Source: Bacteroidota bacterium
GTDB lineage: Bacteria; Bacteroidota; Bacteroidia; Chitinophagales; Saprospiraceae
Direction of reading: 5' to 3'
DNA: 37,061 nucleotides
NCBI GenBank assembly: GCA_024642665.1
Contig: JAHEAR010000001.1
Location: 145,540 to 182,600 of the forward strand
Position 1 is the first letter of the stretch; every line of letters starts with the position of its first letter. Below the pieces are notes generated by a model. That model was not told the DNA's origin. It worked only from the letters and a program-made list of their open reading frames with translations, and ran no database searches. Shown here piece after piece: positions 1-8,432 of the stretch. Made by a program: the position numbers and the translations under genes.

Positions 1-42
1 CACAATTTACTGTATTAAGATTGGACAACCAAAACCGTAGTT

Positions 43-978
43 CTAAACGATGCCTTTTTCGCCAAGATATCTCTCAGCATCCAGGGCGGCCATACAACCT
101 GTACCTGCTGCGGTAACCGCCTGACGATACACTTTGTCTGCTGCATCTCCGGAAACAAAAACGCCTTCAATTTTAGTTTTGCTGGTGCCTGGCTTTGCAA
201 TCAAATAACCTGCTTCATCCATATCCAACCAACCTTTGAAAATATCGGTGTTTGGTTTATGGCCTATGGCAACAAAGAATCCTTTCACCGGAATGGTAGT
301 CTTTTCTCCGGTTTTATTATTCACCAATCGCATCGCTTCCACTTCAGATTCTCCCAGAATTTCTTCTGTTTCTGTATTCCAGTGAATTTTAATGTTGGCA
401 GTATTCTTTACACGCTCCTGCATGATCTTACTCGCCCGCATTTCATCACGGCGTACGATCAGATGCACTGTTGGGCACAACTTGCTTAGATACATAGCTT
501 CTTCAGCGGCTGTATCGCCTGCCCCAACGACAGCTACATCCATATTGCGAAAGAAGAATCCATCACAAACAGCGCATGCTGAAACACCATTGTTGGTTAA
601 TCTTTTTTCCGATTCGAGACCAAGCCATTTAGCACTAGCCCCTGTCGAGATAATGATTGAATGCGCTTCCAGCTCATCCCCTGCATCAGTCCAGGCTTTA
701 TGTATCGGACCTGTTAAATCGACTTTATTGATGATGGCATATCGTATTTCTGTATCAAACCGTTCTGCCTGCATTCTGAAATCTTCCATCATCTGGGGAC
801 CTTGCACTCCCTGGGGATATCCGGGATAATTTTCAACCTCCGTTGTGATCATTAGCTGCCCACCCGGCTCGATACCAGTATACAGGACAGGTTTCAATCC
901 CGCTCTTGCCGCATAGATAGCCGCTGTATATCCTGCCGGTCCACTGCCTATAATCAGGCAATTTATTCTCTCATTCAT
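43..978 (-). CDS. trxB: Thioredoxin reductase (NADPH)
   Basis: Cytoplasmic FAD flavoenzyme that passes electrons from NADPH to thioredoxin. The 311-residue length is normal for the low-molecular-weight bacterial enzyme. Visible motifs are the N-terminal FAD-binding GSGPAGYTAA (residues 11-20), the redox-active CAVC pair (Cys135/Cys138), the NADPH-binding VGAGDTAAEEA segment in the middle, and the C-terminal FAD motif SGDAAD. The ATG at 978 gives the canonical start just before the Rossmann motif. A TAnnTTTG promoter element lies about 70 nt upstream (1049-1056), leaving a conventional 5' leader. The thioredoxin at 23583-23900 is a possible substrate, but it is far away and the link is only functional. 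Very confident. Confidence 0.97.
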   Translation of the reverse strand: MNERINCLIIGSGPAGYTAAIYAARAGLKPVLYTGIEPGGQLMITTEVENYPGYPQGVQGPQMMEDFRMQAERFDTEIRYAIINKVDLTGPIHKAWTDAGDELEAHSIIISTGASAKWLGLESEKRLTNNGVSACAVCDGFFFRNMDVAVVGAGDTAAEEAMYLSKLCPTVHLIVRRDEMRASKIMQERVKNTANIKIHWNTETEEILGESEVEAMRLVNNKTGEKTTIPVKGFFVAIGHKPNTDIFKGWLDMDEAGYLIAKPGTSKTKIEGVFVSGDAADKVYRQAVTAAGTGCMAALDAERYLGEKGIV

Positions 979-1048
979 TTTGTACGAATTTTACTACTAT
1001 TTTATGTTTTTAAAACCAAAAAATCAGCATTTGGTTACAAACGAAGCG

Positions 1049-1056
1049 CAAAAGTA
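1049..1056 (-). promoter_or_regulatory. Candidate -7 promoter element of trxB
   Basis: Minus strand reads TACTTTTG, an exact match to the Bacteroidota -7 consensus TAnnTTTG. I see no clear TTG -33 box at the expected distance. The predicted 5' leader is about 65 nt. An inverted pair GGTTAC (1033-1038) and GTAACC (1054-1059) straddles the likely transcription start. Confidence 0.5.
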
Positions 1057-1163
1057 ACCCAATCCTAATAATCTGTTAGGCGGATTCCGAGCCCCTTTAG
1101 TCTAATGATATGATAAACCATATAAGAAAGCACTAATTTCAGGCGATATTTGTTGACAAGTAT

Positions 1164-2690
1164 ATGTTGAATTTGCTATATCCCATTAGTTATCTACTAG
1201 CGCTTACAGGTCTGGTATTGTGGTTTTATTTTAAAGAAAATCGCTCGATCAGTCGCAAAATGAGCAGTTTATTTCTTATTTCCTTTGTTGTTTATCTCTT
1301 TTCCCTTGCGTTTACAGATTCCTCCGTTTCTTTTAAATTGCTGATTCTCTGCCGTGATCTGTTGATCCTCGGGGTCGTCACGCAGATATTTAATTATGTG
1401 CGCCAAAGTCCAATCATCATTCTGATCGTAGCTATCGCACTATATGGATTAATTCAGTTTGTGGGCTTCAATATGTTGTACTCTACTTTTCCGGAAGTTA
1501 ACAAATCAGCTGCTTTAACAAATGATAATTTTGAATTGCTGCTGGAAACCAAAAATGATCATTTATCAAAAGCATATATACGATTGATCAATAAATATGG
1601 TCTTACTGTTCAACCTGCTTTTCAAATGGTTAGTCCTGAGATCAGTGAGCTTCATAATTTTCTGGCAGTGGGTATTCCTGATCAATCAGAATCGAAAACA
1701 AAAGAAATCATCCAGGAATTGAAGCGTCTGAAAGGGACGCTGCACCTCGAATACAATGAAATGATTCAGCTTGATATTCAGGAATCAAAGGAAGCCATTC
1801 AAACAACCCAAGCGATACATGTCAATGATCCGATGGCAAATCAGCAATGGGGCTGGGATGCTATTCAGGGGGATCGACTCTATCAATTTCTAACGACCTC
1901 CGGCATTAAGCCTCGAAAAAGAGCTTTGATTGCCATCGTTGATTCAGGAGTGGACAAAAACCATGAAGATCTGCGAGCGCAATTTATCTCGAGTGGTGCG
2001 ATAAATGATATTGACTCGTCCGGACATGGCACCCATTGTGCGGGAATCGCAGGGGCTGTATCAAATAATGGGATTGGGATTGCATCATTGATTCCTGATG
2101 CAACATATGTCAGCATCACAAGCATCAAAGTGATGAATGCAAAAGGCATCGGAAGTCAGCAGACTACTATCCAGGGCATCATCAATGCAGCGGATATCGG
2201 AGCGGATGTCATCAGTCTTTCGCTTGGCAGTCTTACGTCTGACAAACATCAGAAGGCCTATGAAGAAGCTGTAAAATATGCCAATGCCAAAGGGGCCATC
2301 GTCATTGCTGCGGCAGGCAATAATGATGAAAACGCAAAAGGGCATTCCCCTGCTAATGTGACCGGTGTCATTGCTGTTTCTGCTATTGGTGCTAATCAGA
2401 AAAAAGCGCCCTTCTCAAATACGGTGGGAGATTTAAATTTTGGTATTGCCGCTCCAGGGGTAAAAATATTATCGACCTACCCGAACCCTTCGTATAAAGA
2501 ATTAAATGGCACCTCGATGGCTACACCGATGGTGGCCGGTCTCGTCGGGTTATTAAAAGCCTTCAGGCCTGAACTAACGACGAAAGAAGTTTATCAGATA
2601 CTTTTTGAATCCGGCAAATCACTTACGGATGGAAAATCCACCGGTCGCTTGATTCAGGCAGCGGATGCATTGGAAATGGTCATTGATTAA
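1164..2690 (+). CDS. Membrane-anchored S8 family serine protease (subtilase)
   Basis: Subtilisin-like endopeptidase. The catalytic triad is complete: Asp260 in AIVDSGVD, His288 in GHGTHCAGIAG, Ser451 in NGTSMATPMVAG, with oxyanion Asn386 in AAAGNN. Unlike ordinary secreted subtilases there is no cleavable signal peptide. Residues 1-105 contain about four hydrophobic segments (near 5-22, 34-50, 58-76, 82-104), followed by a ~120-residue region resembling an inhibitor/propeptide-like spacer and then the S8 domain (about 225-505). The basic loop after the first segment (KENRSISRK) suggests it is cytoplasmic, which places the protease in the periplasm (inference). There is no T9SS domain. The ATG at 1164 is the first start after a 185-bp gap. 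The gene converges on shikimate kinase with only 6 bp between stops. Confidence 0.93.
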   Translation: MLNLLYPISYLLALTGLVLWFYFKENRSISRKMSSLFLISFVVYLFSLAFTDSSVSFKLLILCRDLLILGVVTQIFNYVRQSPIIILIVAIALYGLIQFVGFNMLYSTFPEVNKSAALTNDNFELLLETKNDHLSKAYIRLINKYGLTVQPAFQMVSPEISELHNFLAVGIPDQSESKTKEIIQELKRLKGTLHLEYNEMIQLDIQESKEAIQTTQAIHVNDPMANQQWGWDAIQGDRLYQFLTTSGIKPRKRALIAIVDSGVDKNHEDLRAQFISSGAINDIDSSGHGTHCAGIAGAVSNNGIGIASLIPDATYVSITSIKVMNAKGIGSQQTTIQGIINAADIGADVISLSLGSLTSDKHQKAYEEAVKYANAKGAIVIAAAGNNDENAKGHSPANVTGVIAVSAIGANQKKAPFSNTVGDLNFGIAAPGVKILSTYPNPSYKELNGTSMATPMVAGLVGLLKAFRPELTTKEVYQILFESGKSLTDGKSTGRLIQAADALEMVID

Positions 2691-2696
2691 TTTCAT

Positions 2697-3212
2697 CTAC
2701 CAGATATATTTGCAGGCCTTTTCGAGAAGCTTCAGGTCATTTTCTACAACGCCTTTCATTTCAAGTGTGATTGCTGCCTGTTCGTAAAAGGGTTTTCTGA
2801 TTTGCAAAAGTTCAAGCACGGTCTCTTTTCGATCAGAGCCATTTATACGTTTTAACAAAGGTCGGTCACCCCTATGATTTTCAAGATGCTTTACCAGTAC
2901 TTCATCCGGCCATTGAAGATATATGGTGATGCCTTCTCGATTCATCCAAGCCATATTTCCATTAAAACACGGTAAACCTCCACCCGTTGCAATAATGGAT
3001 TTCGAATTCGATGTTGATTGGTTCAGCGTTTCAGTTTCCAGATTTCGAAAATGTGCTTCACCAAAAATCTCGAAGATTTCAGAAATGGATTTTTCTGTCC
3101 GGGATTCAATGGCACTATCTGTGTCAAAAAAAGGTACCTCCAGCACATCTGCCGCTTGTTTTCCCAGGGTGGTTTTCCCACTTCCCATAAATCCTATGAG
3201 GTAGATTCGCAT
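2697..3212 (-). CDS. aroK: Shikimate kinase
   Basis: Phosphorylates shikimate at the 3-OH with ATP in the chorismate pathway; cytoplasmic. The 171-residue length is typical. Walker A GFMGSGKTT lies at residues 7-15, the shikimate/Mg-binding DTDS at 30-33, the ATGGGLP substrate loop near residues 75-81, and the lid arginine in GDRPLL near 115-120. The ATG at 3212 starts only 8 nt downstream of a perfect -7 element (3221-3228), so the mRNA should have almost no leader. It is divergent from the DUF1573 lipoprotein gene across a tiny intergenic region and convergent with the subtilase. Confidence 0.95.
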   Translation of the reverse strand: MRIYLIGFMGSGKTTLGKQAADVLEVPFFDTDSAIESRTEKSISEIFEIFGEAHFRNLETETLNQSTSNSKSIIATGGGLPCFNGNMAWMNREGITIYLQWPDEVLVKHLENHRGDRPLLKRINGSDRKETVLELLQIRKPFYEQAAITLEMKGVVENDLKLLEKACKYIW

Positions 3213-3220
3213 ATCGAGAA

Positions 3221-3228
3221 CAAAAGTA
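3221..3228 (-). promoter_or_regulatory. -7 promoter element of shikimate kinase gene
   Basis: Minus strand reads TACTTTTG, a perfect TAnnTTTG, 8 nt before the aroK start codon. It sits one base from the oppositely directed element of the DUF1573 gene (3230-3237). Confidence 0.55.
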
Positions 3229-3229
3229 A

Positions 3230-3237
3230 TAGATTTG
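3230..3237 (+). promoter_or_regulatory. -7 promoter element of DUF1573-yajC operon
   Basis: Plus strand reads TAGATTTG, a perfect TAnnTTTG, 10 nt before the ATG at 3248. No clear TTG box is present upstream within the aroK coding start. It is paired closely with the minus-strand element at 3221-3228. Confidence 0.5.
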
Positions 3238-3247
3238 CGGGGTGGAT

Positions 3248-3733
3248 ATGAAGACTATAATACTCCTGAGCGTTTTGATGGCAGTCTCCTTTGGCTGTAA
3301 GCAGGTCCCTAATACGGATTCCGAGACGCATGAAGAGGCGTTTGAACCCAAAGGTGGAATGGCTGATTTGGTCCATAATCCGGTTCGCAGTGATGGAACC
3401 ATAGACAGCAGTTATCTTCCAATTCTGACATGGAAGGAAATCGTGTATGACTTCGGTACTATTCTGGAAGGAGATATTGTCTCCAAAGAATTTGAATTTA
3501 CCAATACCGGAACCGCTCCTTTACTTATTGTCAATGCATCATCCACCTGTGGTTGTACGATCCCGGAATGGCCAAAAGAACCCATTCAACCGGGCAGCAC
3601 CGGTGCTATCAAGGTGAAATTCAATGCGTTAGACAAAATGGGTGCACAACACAAAGTCGTGACTATCTTTGCCAATACCATTCCCAACACAAGTACGATT
3701 ACGATTCAGGGAAATGTAGATTTAAAAAATTAA
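3248..3733 (+). CDS. DUF1573 domain lipoprotein
   Basis: Envelope protein of unknown biochemical role. Starting at the ATG at 3248 (an upstream GTG at 3242 is in frame but less likely) gives a lipoprotein signal MKTIILLSVLMAVSFGC with the acylated Cys directly followed by KQ. After a short linker the DUF1573 immunoglobulin-like fold starts with YDFGTILEGDIVSKEFEFTN and contains the characteristic STCGCTIPEWPKEPI and PGSTGAIKVKF strings. The family is common in Bacteroidota and is often placed just before yajC, as here (7-bp gap). The pairing suggests a link to envelope biogenesis or protein export, but no activity is established. Confidence 0.88.
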   Translation: MKTIILLSVLMAVSFGCKQVPNTDSETHEEAFEPKGGMADLVHNPVRSDGTIDSSYLPILTWKEIVYDFGTILEGDIVSKEFEFTNTGTAPLLIVNASSTCGCTIPEWPKEPIQPGSTGAIKVKFNALDKMGAQHKVVTIFANTIPNTSTITIQGNVDLKN

Positions 3734-3740
3734 AACAATT

Positions 3741-4073
3741 ATGATTTCAATGTATTTTTTACAGGCCACACCTAGCATTATTGGTTCGCTTTGGCCGCTG
3801 TTATTGATGTTTGTGGTTATCTTTTTCTTTTTCATTCGTCCGCAGGCTAAGAAACAAAAAGAACAGGCTAAGTTTATTGAGGCCATTGACAAAGGCGATG
3901 AGGTGGTCACGCAAAGTGGATTGATAGGTCGTATCAATAAAATTGAAGGTGGCATTGTTACGCTGGCCCTTTCTGACAAAGTATTTGTACGCATCACAAA
4001 AGGATCTATTTCCAGGGAGATGACGGAGGCGCTGCAAAAGACGGAAGCTTCAACCGAAGAAGCTTCGAGTTAG
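3741..4073 (+). CDS. yajC: Preprotein translocase subunit YajC
   Basis: Small accessory subunit of the SecDF-YajC complex that associates with SecYEG in the inner membrane. One N-terminal transmembrane helix (about residues 14-32, LWPLLLMFVVIFFFFIRP) is followed by the family hallmark PQAKKQKEQ and by the conserved QSGLIGRI and GGIVTLALSDKVFVRITKGSI segments. The 110-residue length matches the family. The gene follows DUF1573 after 7 bp and is presumably cotranscribed. A second in-frame ATG at 3750 is possible. Confidence 0.94.
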   Translation: MISMYFLQATPSIIGSLWPLLLMFVVIFFFFIRPQAKKQKEQAKFIEAIDKGDEVVTQSGLIGRINKIEGGIVTLALSDKVFVRITKGSISREMTEALQKTEASTEEASS

Positions 4074-4274
4074 TAGCGTTCGTCGTCGCCGAGACTATGG
4101 CGAATAAGGAAAGGCGAAGTAGAAATTACGGACTACGCCAGATAGCTTACCTTTTTCCTATCGGAATCTACTTTGTTTCTTTGCGCCTTAGCTAGAAATA
4201 TTTTTTGCTTTTGGCTCAGCTGTTTTGCTTGTCTAAATCGGAATTGCATAACTACTTTCATCCAAAAGGGCAGG
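4074..4274. other. Convergent intergenic region with imperfect hairpins
   Basis: About 200 bp lies between the converging yajC and phospholipase-D-like genes. It holds the inverted pair AAGTAGA (near 4117) and TCTACTT (near 4167), flanked outward by AAGGCG and CGCCTT, which could form an imperfect long stem acting as a bidirectional terminator. It also has one copy of the octamer CTATGGCG, whose complement CGCCATAG recurs near 16497 and 16594. No coding sequence is evident. Confidence 0.35.
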
Positions 4275-6434
4275 CTATAAAATCACCAATCTGCTGGTCC
4301 ACACATGATCGGTGGTACGGACTTGCAGGAGGTAGTAACCTGAAGGAAGTTGCTGATTTATATTAAGCATCATTTCGTTTTGTCCTTGCAATTCACTGGA
4401 CAAAATCAGTTGCCCTTGAATGTCTAGTAGATCAATAGTACCATTAACAGGATCGGGCAATTGCACTTTCACAAATGATGAGGCAGGATTAGGCACCAGT
4501 TGTATAGAATAATTATTTGGAAAGGTTACACTAGTTGGATTTAGCTCTTCCCAACGTGCTTCAAATTCTTGTCGGAAAATATTGGTGACGGACTGGTCGT
4601 GAATGATGAGTGTATTTTCGTCATTTATATTGTCAGCACTCCAGGTCCAGTTGTGCGAGCCCGTCACCACTTGCGGATCAGAATCAGGATAGCCTTCATC
4701 AATGATTGCATATTTGTGATGGAATATGGGGCCGGGATCATGTATCGCCACAGGCACATTGGCCTGTCGAAGTTGCGCAAGCGCACTCTCAGAACTATCC
4801 TCATCATCCAATATGACGCGCACATCTATACCCGATTGATACAAGGCAATGATCTCATCAATCAATTCAAAATGCGTCAAAAGGAGCAATCCAATTTGCA
4901 CCTGATAATTTGTTGTTTGCAAAGCATCAAGCATATGGCAAGCTGTCTCATCCGAAGGAGAAAAATAGGATTCAATGACAGCATGGTTACTCATCAATAT
5001 ATGGGCTGTATTGTCCACTTTAAAATCTCCATTTCTCCCTTTGGGCTGGCTCGGCACACTACCCCACATCTCGTTAAATTCCTTGCGATAATTCTGTGCC
5101 AGGCTTTGATCATGAATGATATAGGCATGATTCGGATCGGTACTTAATTGATTTGTTGTGAAGTTGGTACTACCCGCCCACAACCAGGCTTTTTCAGGAT
5201 CGTCTGCATCAGCCACTACAAATTTATTATGCATAATGCCATTTCCCGTGCGATATAAGATTGGAAAACTCTGCACACCATCGAGCGCCGTATTTGAATT
5301 GCCCTCTTCAACGATATATCTTACCGTCACGCCACGATCTACAGCTCGATTTACTGCCTGTACAATAGCTGATCTTGTCGTATTGTACATAGCAATTTCA
5401 AGGGTGGCTGATACCTGATCAATTCGCTCTATTAAATCAGTTTGAATCACTGAAGATCCCGTAGCCAATGGTGCACTCCCATCCGAAAAAGAAGTGTTGA
5501 CGCTTCTGTTGAAAAGGATTTCGATCGGACGTGTTGTGGATGGCGCAGAAAAATAAGTGGGTATGGACGAATAAACTTCGCCTCCATCTCCTAACTGAGC
5601 AAGTACAGCAAAGTACAGCTTGCCCTCTTCTAAATCATCCGGCCTGAATACCAGGGTGCTTTCTACCATATTCGTATCCAAAACCATATCAGGAATTTGT
5701 TCGCCGTATTGAACGAATGTAGGGGACAGGGAAAGATCGTTCCATGTCAAAACAACATTATTACTATCAAACGCAATCTCTGCAGGTGGAATTAAATGGC
5801 ATGATCCTTCTGAAGCATCAGCGATATTTTGGCCAAGCAATTCATACTGATCTTCAAATTTTGTCCAAATCCCTTCAAAGGCATAGGGTGATGTTGAAAT
5901 GGCAATATGCTCATCTTCTAATGCTTCAGAAATCAAAAGCCTTGCCTGCCAGCCAAACTGGTCATACAATTTATAAAATCCTTTAGCAAACGATGCCTCA
6001 CAGGAAGCAATTCCGCCGCATGTGAAAATTACTTTTCTCGAAAGGAAAGCCTCTATATCAATGGCATTGATCTGATCAAGTACGAGCGGACTTAGTTCTT
6101 TACCCTTACCAACTACATTAAATGAAAATACAGGAGATAGTTGTGTCTGTCCCCGATACCTGGAAAGCACGCCTGTCACTACAATAGAGTCACCCGCCTG
6201 TGTGGCAGACAAGTCTGCATCATAGAGCGCGATACCTGCATCAGCATCCTGCATATACCTAATCAAGCCAAATTCATCTCCACAAGAAAGCGTACCGGTA
6301 GTAGTAATCACAGAACCAAAAGGCATAGCCTTTACTTCTGAAATAGTCTGTTGCCCCACCAACCCATTCGTCAAAAGAAACAGGCAACCCATCAAAATAT
6401 TTTTGACGGATGTCAAGAGCAATGGCCTGATCAC
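4275..6434 (-). CDS. Secreted phospholipase-D-fold protein (probable nuclease), T9SS cargo
   Basis: 719 residues. An N-terminal signal peptide (about 1-28) is followed by an OB-fold-like region (about 30-110, TGTLSCGDEFGLIRY, IVVTGVLSRYRGQTQL) and a Cys-containing middle. Two PLD-like HKD half-sites then occur: His402-x-Lys404...Asp409 (HNKFVVAD) with GSTNFT, and His572-x-Lys574...Asp579 (HHKYAIID) with GSHNWT. Paired HKD motifs form one phosphodiester-cleaving site. The closest styles are Nuc-type endonucleases, so DNA or RNA is a more likely target than lipid (inference). The C-terminus carries a T9SS type A sorting domain (VPNPASSFVKV...GYYLLQV). The start is a GTG that overlaps the TGA of the DUF5689 gene by 4 bp, suggesting translational coupling. 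Third gene of the TonB receptor operon. Confidence 0.88.
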   Translation of the reverse strand: MIRPLLLTSVKNILMGCLFLLTNGLVGQQTISEVKAMPFGSVITTTGTLSCGDEFGLIRYMQDADAGIALYDADLSATQAGDSIVVTGVLSRYRGQTQLSPVFSFNVVGKGKELSPLVLDQINAIDIEAFLSRKVIFTCGGIASCEASFAKGFYKLYDQFGWQARLLISEALEDEHIAISTSPYAFEGIWTKFEDQYELLGQNIADASEGSCHLIPPAEIAFDSNNVVLTWNDLSLSPTFVQYGEQIPDMVLDTNMVESTLVFRPDDLEEGKLYFAVLAQLGDGGEVYSSIPTYFSAPSTTRPIEILFNRSVNTSFSDGSAPLATGSSVIQTDLIERIDQVSATLEIAMYNTTRSAIVQAVNRAVDRGVTVRYIVEEGNSNTALDGVQSFPILYRTGNGIMHNKFVVADADDPEKAWLWAGSTNFTTNQLSTDPNHAYIIHDQSLAQNYRKEFNEMWGSVPSQPKGRNGDFKVDNTAHILMSNHAVIESYFSPSDETACHMLDALQTTNYQVQIGLLLLTHFELIDEIIALYQSGIDVRVILDDEDSSESALAQLRQANVPVAIHDPGPIFHHKYAIIDEGYPDSDPQVVTGSHNWTWSADNINDENTLIIHDQSVTNIFRQEFEARWEELNPTSVTFPNNYSIQLVPNPASSFVKVQLPDPVNGTIDLLDIQGQLILSSELQGQNEMMLNINQQLPSGYYLLQVRTTDHVWTSRLVIL

Positions 6435-8350
6435 AATTCGGTCACCTTGACATCATCAATTCTGAAGGATGTCGTCTGACCTCCCGGACCATTACCAACG
6501 TATTTAAACCCTATCCTAACTGATCCTGAAAAGCCTGACAGGTCTACATCCCCGGAAGGAATAAAAGCGTGCTCAGTATCCGTTGCAGTTGCCACTAAAG
6601 GATTTAATGGTTGCCAGTTAGCGCCAACCACATCACTACCATCAAAATCAGAGGAGATCCAAACCGTAAGGCCGTCATGTGTAAAAAATCCATACGCACT
6701 TAAGAAGGTCAATTTCTTTGCCACATCCAGATCAATGCATGGTGTGATCAACCATGATTCCATTTCACTTGCATTATCCCCAAAGGCTGTTGCCTGCGCA
6801 TAGACATTGCTGTCAAACAATTTAGCACGCCATAATCTGGAACCCTTGACAGCAATATTGGCCCATCCCGGAAGGTTGATATCCGCATCATTGGCAAGGC
6901 TTTCAAAATTTTCATTGGTGTCCATACATCCCGGAGGTACCCCTCCGGAAACATCGGATGCATTTCTCATGACCAGATTTGGTGCATTGAATTCTGAAAG
7001 GAGCGCCGTCAAAGTGACTTCTCCGGATGGAAGGGCATTGCCCGCAAAGACTGACTGAGAACGCGTAAATAAAACCATACTACCTGTTGCGTCAGTTACC
7101 GTGACATCTCCATCAAAAACTGTATTTCCTGAAAGGGTGACATTTTTAATCCTAACGAGTGTCGACTCCCAGGCTGCCGCATTATTGAGCACATCTAGTA
7201 CGGTAGCTTCTCTGGGTGTCACATCTCCGGGATTTGCTACTATCGAACCGGCGCCGACAGAAACCCCATCCAGTTGAAGAAGACCATTAAACTCGCCTAA
7301 CGTAGCGCCGGAAATATCCACTGCGATTTGATTTCCAAGCTGAAAGGGATGATTAGCATCAAACCGAATCACTATCCCTGCAGTACCATCTTCCATATAT
7401 AAATTACGTCCAGTGACTGATTGTGAAGTATAGTCACTTGTAACAACTCCTTTAATGGCTCCTGTTGTAATAATGGTAGACCCGCCGGTAAACTGAGCTC
7501 TTACCGATGCAATTGAAATTATATTGGCCAGACCACATCGATCATTTTCCATACTGACATCATTCAGATCGCGAATCGTCAGCTGGTAATCACCATTGAA
7601 TATACTGAGAACGCCTACTATCTGACCATTGCCAACCGGCGTCGTATCACCGGCAAAACTACAATAGCCACTTGTCCGTACAATGATTCTTCTTTTGGCA
7701 CAATCTTCAATTTCGCGATTGAGTGTTATCTGAAGAAGGGCATCAGCATAGGTTTGTCCTGCATCACCGGGAATAAACTGCATATCTTCAAACACAACCA
7801 ATGTACTGAGCATATCCGTTGACAATTGATCTACGGCAACTAAGGTCGGTGTCACGGTATTACCGTATGTGGCAGGGACTATAAATAAATCGAGTAGCGA
7901 TTCAGGAATTCGCAAAAGTGTTGGATTTCCATTATTATCTAATCCCTCACCTGCCCCCAACTGTGTTGTGCCTCCGTAATCCCCAAGCCACAAACCTTTC
8001 ACCTTAACATATACCTTTCGCCCTACCGGATAGATATTATTCAGGTCAGTCATCTCGATACGCATTTCGATTCCTCCTGTTTCATCCTGAATGATTAGCT
8101 GTTTGAAGAAGTTGCCTTCCTGATCATCTGAAATCACAAGTCCCTGAAGGGTCAAATCATCAGTGATCTGTTCATACTGGCCAATCGTATGTCTGGATTT
8201 CAATTCAGCAATCGTGATATTGACCGAAAGGTTTGGATCCAGACCACCTGCGGGCGGTTGATCAAAATCTTTGTCGACACATGCGGAAGGGACGATCAAT
8301 GCGAATGCAAATACAATCGCTGTAATTTTATATAGAAAATTATTCATCAT
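6431..8350 (-). CDS. DUF5689 / OB-fold surface lipoprotein with choice-of-anchor J domain
   Basis: The ATG at 8350 is preferred over an upstream in-frame ATG at 8383 because it starts a lipoprotein signal ending ...FALIVPSAC-VDK (Cys24). Domain order (about 640 residues): a DUF5689 domain with an OB-fold core (TLQGLVISDDQEG, LIIQDETGGIEMRI, VGRKVYVKVKGL), then a second similar OB-like unit (GAIKGVVTSDY, LYMEDGTAGIVIRF, LGNQIAVDISG), then a ~160-residue jelly-roll 'choice-of-anchor J' module (FESLANDADINLPGWANI ... ESWLITPCIDL ... GFKYVGNGPG). DUF5689 proteins are commonly encoded next to TonB receptors and exported nucleases. A surface binding role for a nucleic-acid-like ligand is inferred. 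It lies downstream of the receptor gene and overlaps the PLD gene by 4 bp. Confidence 0.85.
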   Translation of the reverse strand: MMNNFLYKITAIVFAFALIVPSACVDKDFDQPPAGGLDPNLSVNITIAELKSRHTIGQYEQITDDLTLQGLVISDDQEGNFFKQLIIQDETGGIEMRIEMTDLNNIYPVGRKVYVKVKGLWLGDYGGTTQLGAGEGLDNNGNPTLLRIPESLLDLFIVPATYGNTVTPTLVAVDQLSTDMLSTLVVFEDMQFIPGDAGQTYADALLQITLNREIEDCAKRRIIVRTSGYCSFAGDTTPVGNGQIVGVLSIFNGDYQLTIRDLNDVSMENDRCGLANIISIASVRAQFTGGSTIITTGAIKGVVTSDYTSQSVTGRNLYMEDGTAGIVIRFDANHPFQLGNQIAVDISGATLGEFNGLLQLDGVSVGAGSIVANPGDVTPREATVLDVLNNAAAWESTLVRIKNVTLSGNTVFDGDVTVTDATGSMVLFTRSQSVFAGNALPSGEVTLTALLSEFNAPNLVMRNASDVSGGVPPGCMDTNENFESLANDADINLPGWANIAVKGSRLWRAKLFDSNVYAQATAFGDNASEMESWLITPCIDLDVAKKLTFLSAYGFFTHDGLTVWISSDFDGSDVVGANWQPLNPLVATATDTEHAFIPSGDVDLSGFSGSVRIGFKYVGNGPGGQTTSFRIDDVKVTEL

Positions 8351-8432
8351 CAAAATTTGTAGATACGATAGTATTGGTTTCAATATATTTTATACATATG
8401 TTTATTCGACAAAAACTACATCAGCGTGGTGC

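Noticed and set aside
1033-1059. GGTTAC...GTAACC inverted pair upstream of trxB as a third Crp/Fnr site
   Set aside because: The arms are 15 bp apart rather than 4 and lack the TTGTAAC-ATTA core, so it does not match the two sites in the rhodanese region.
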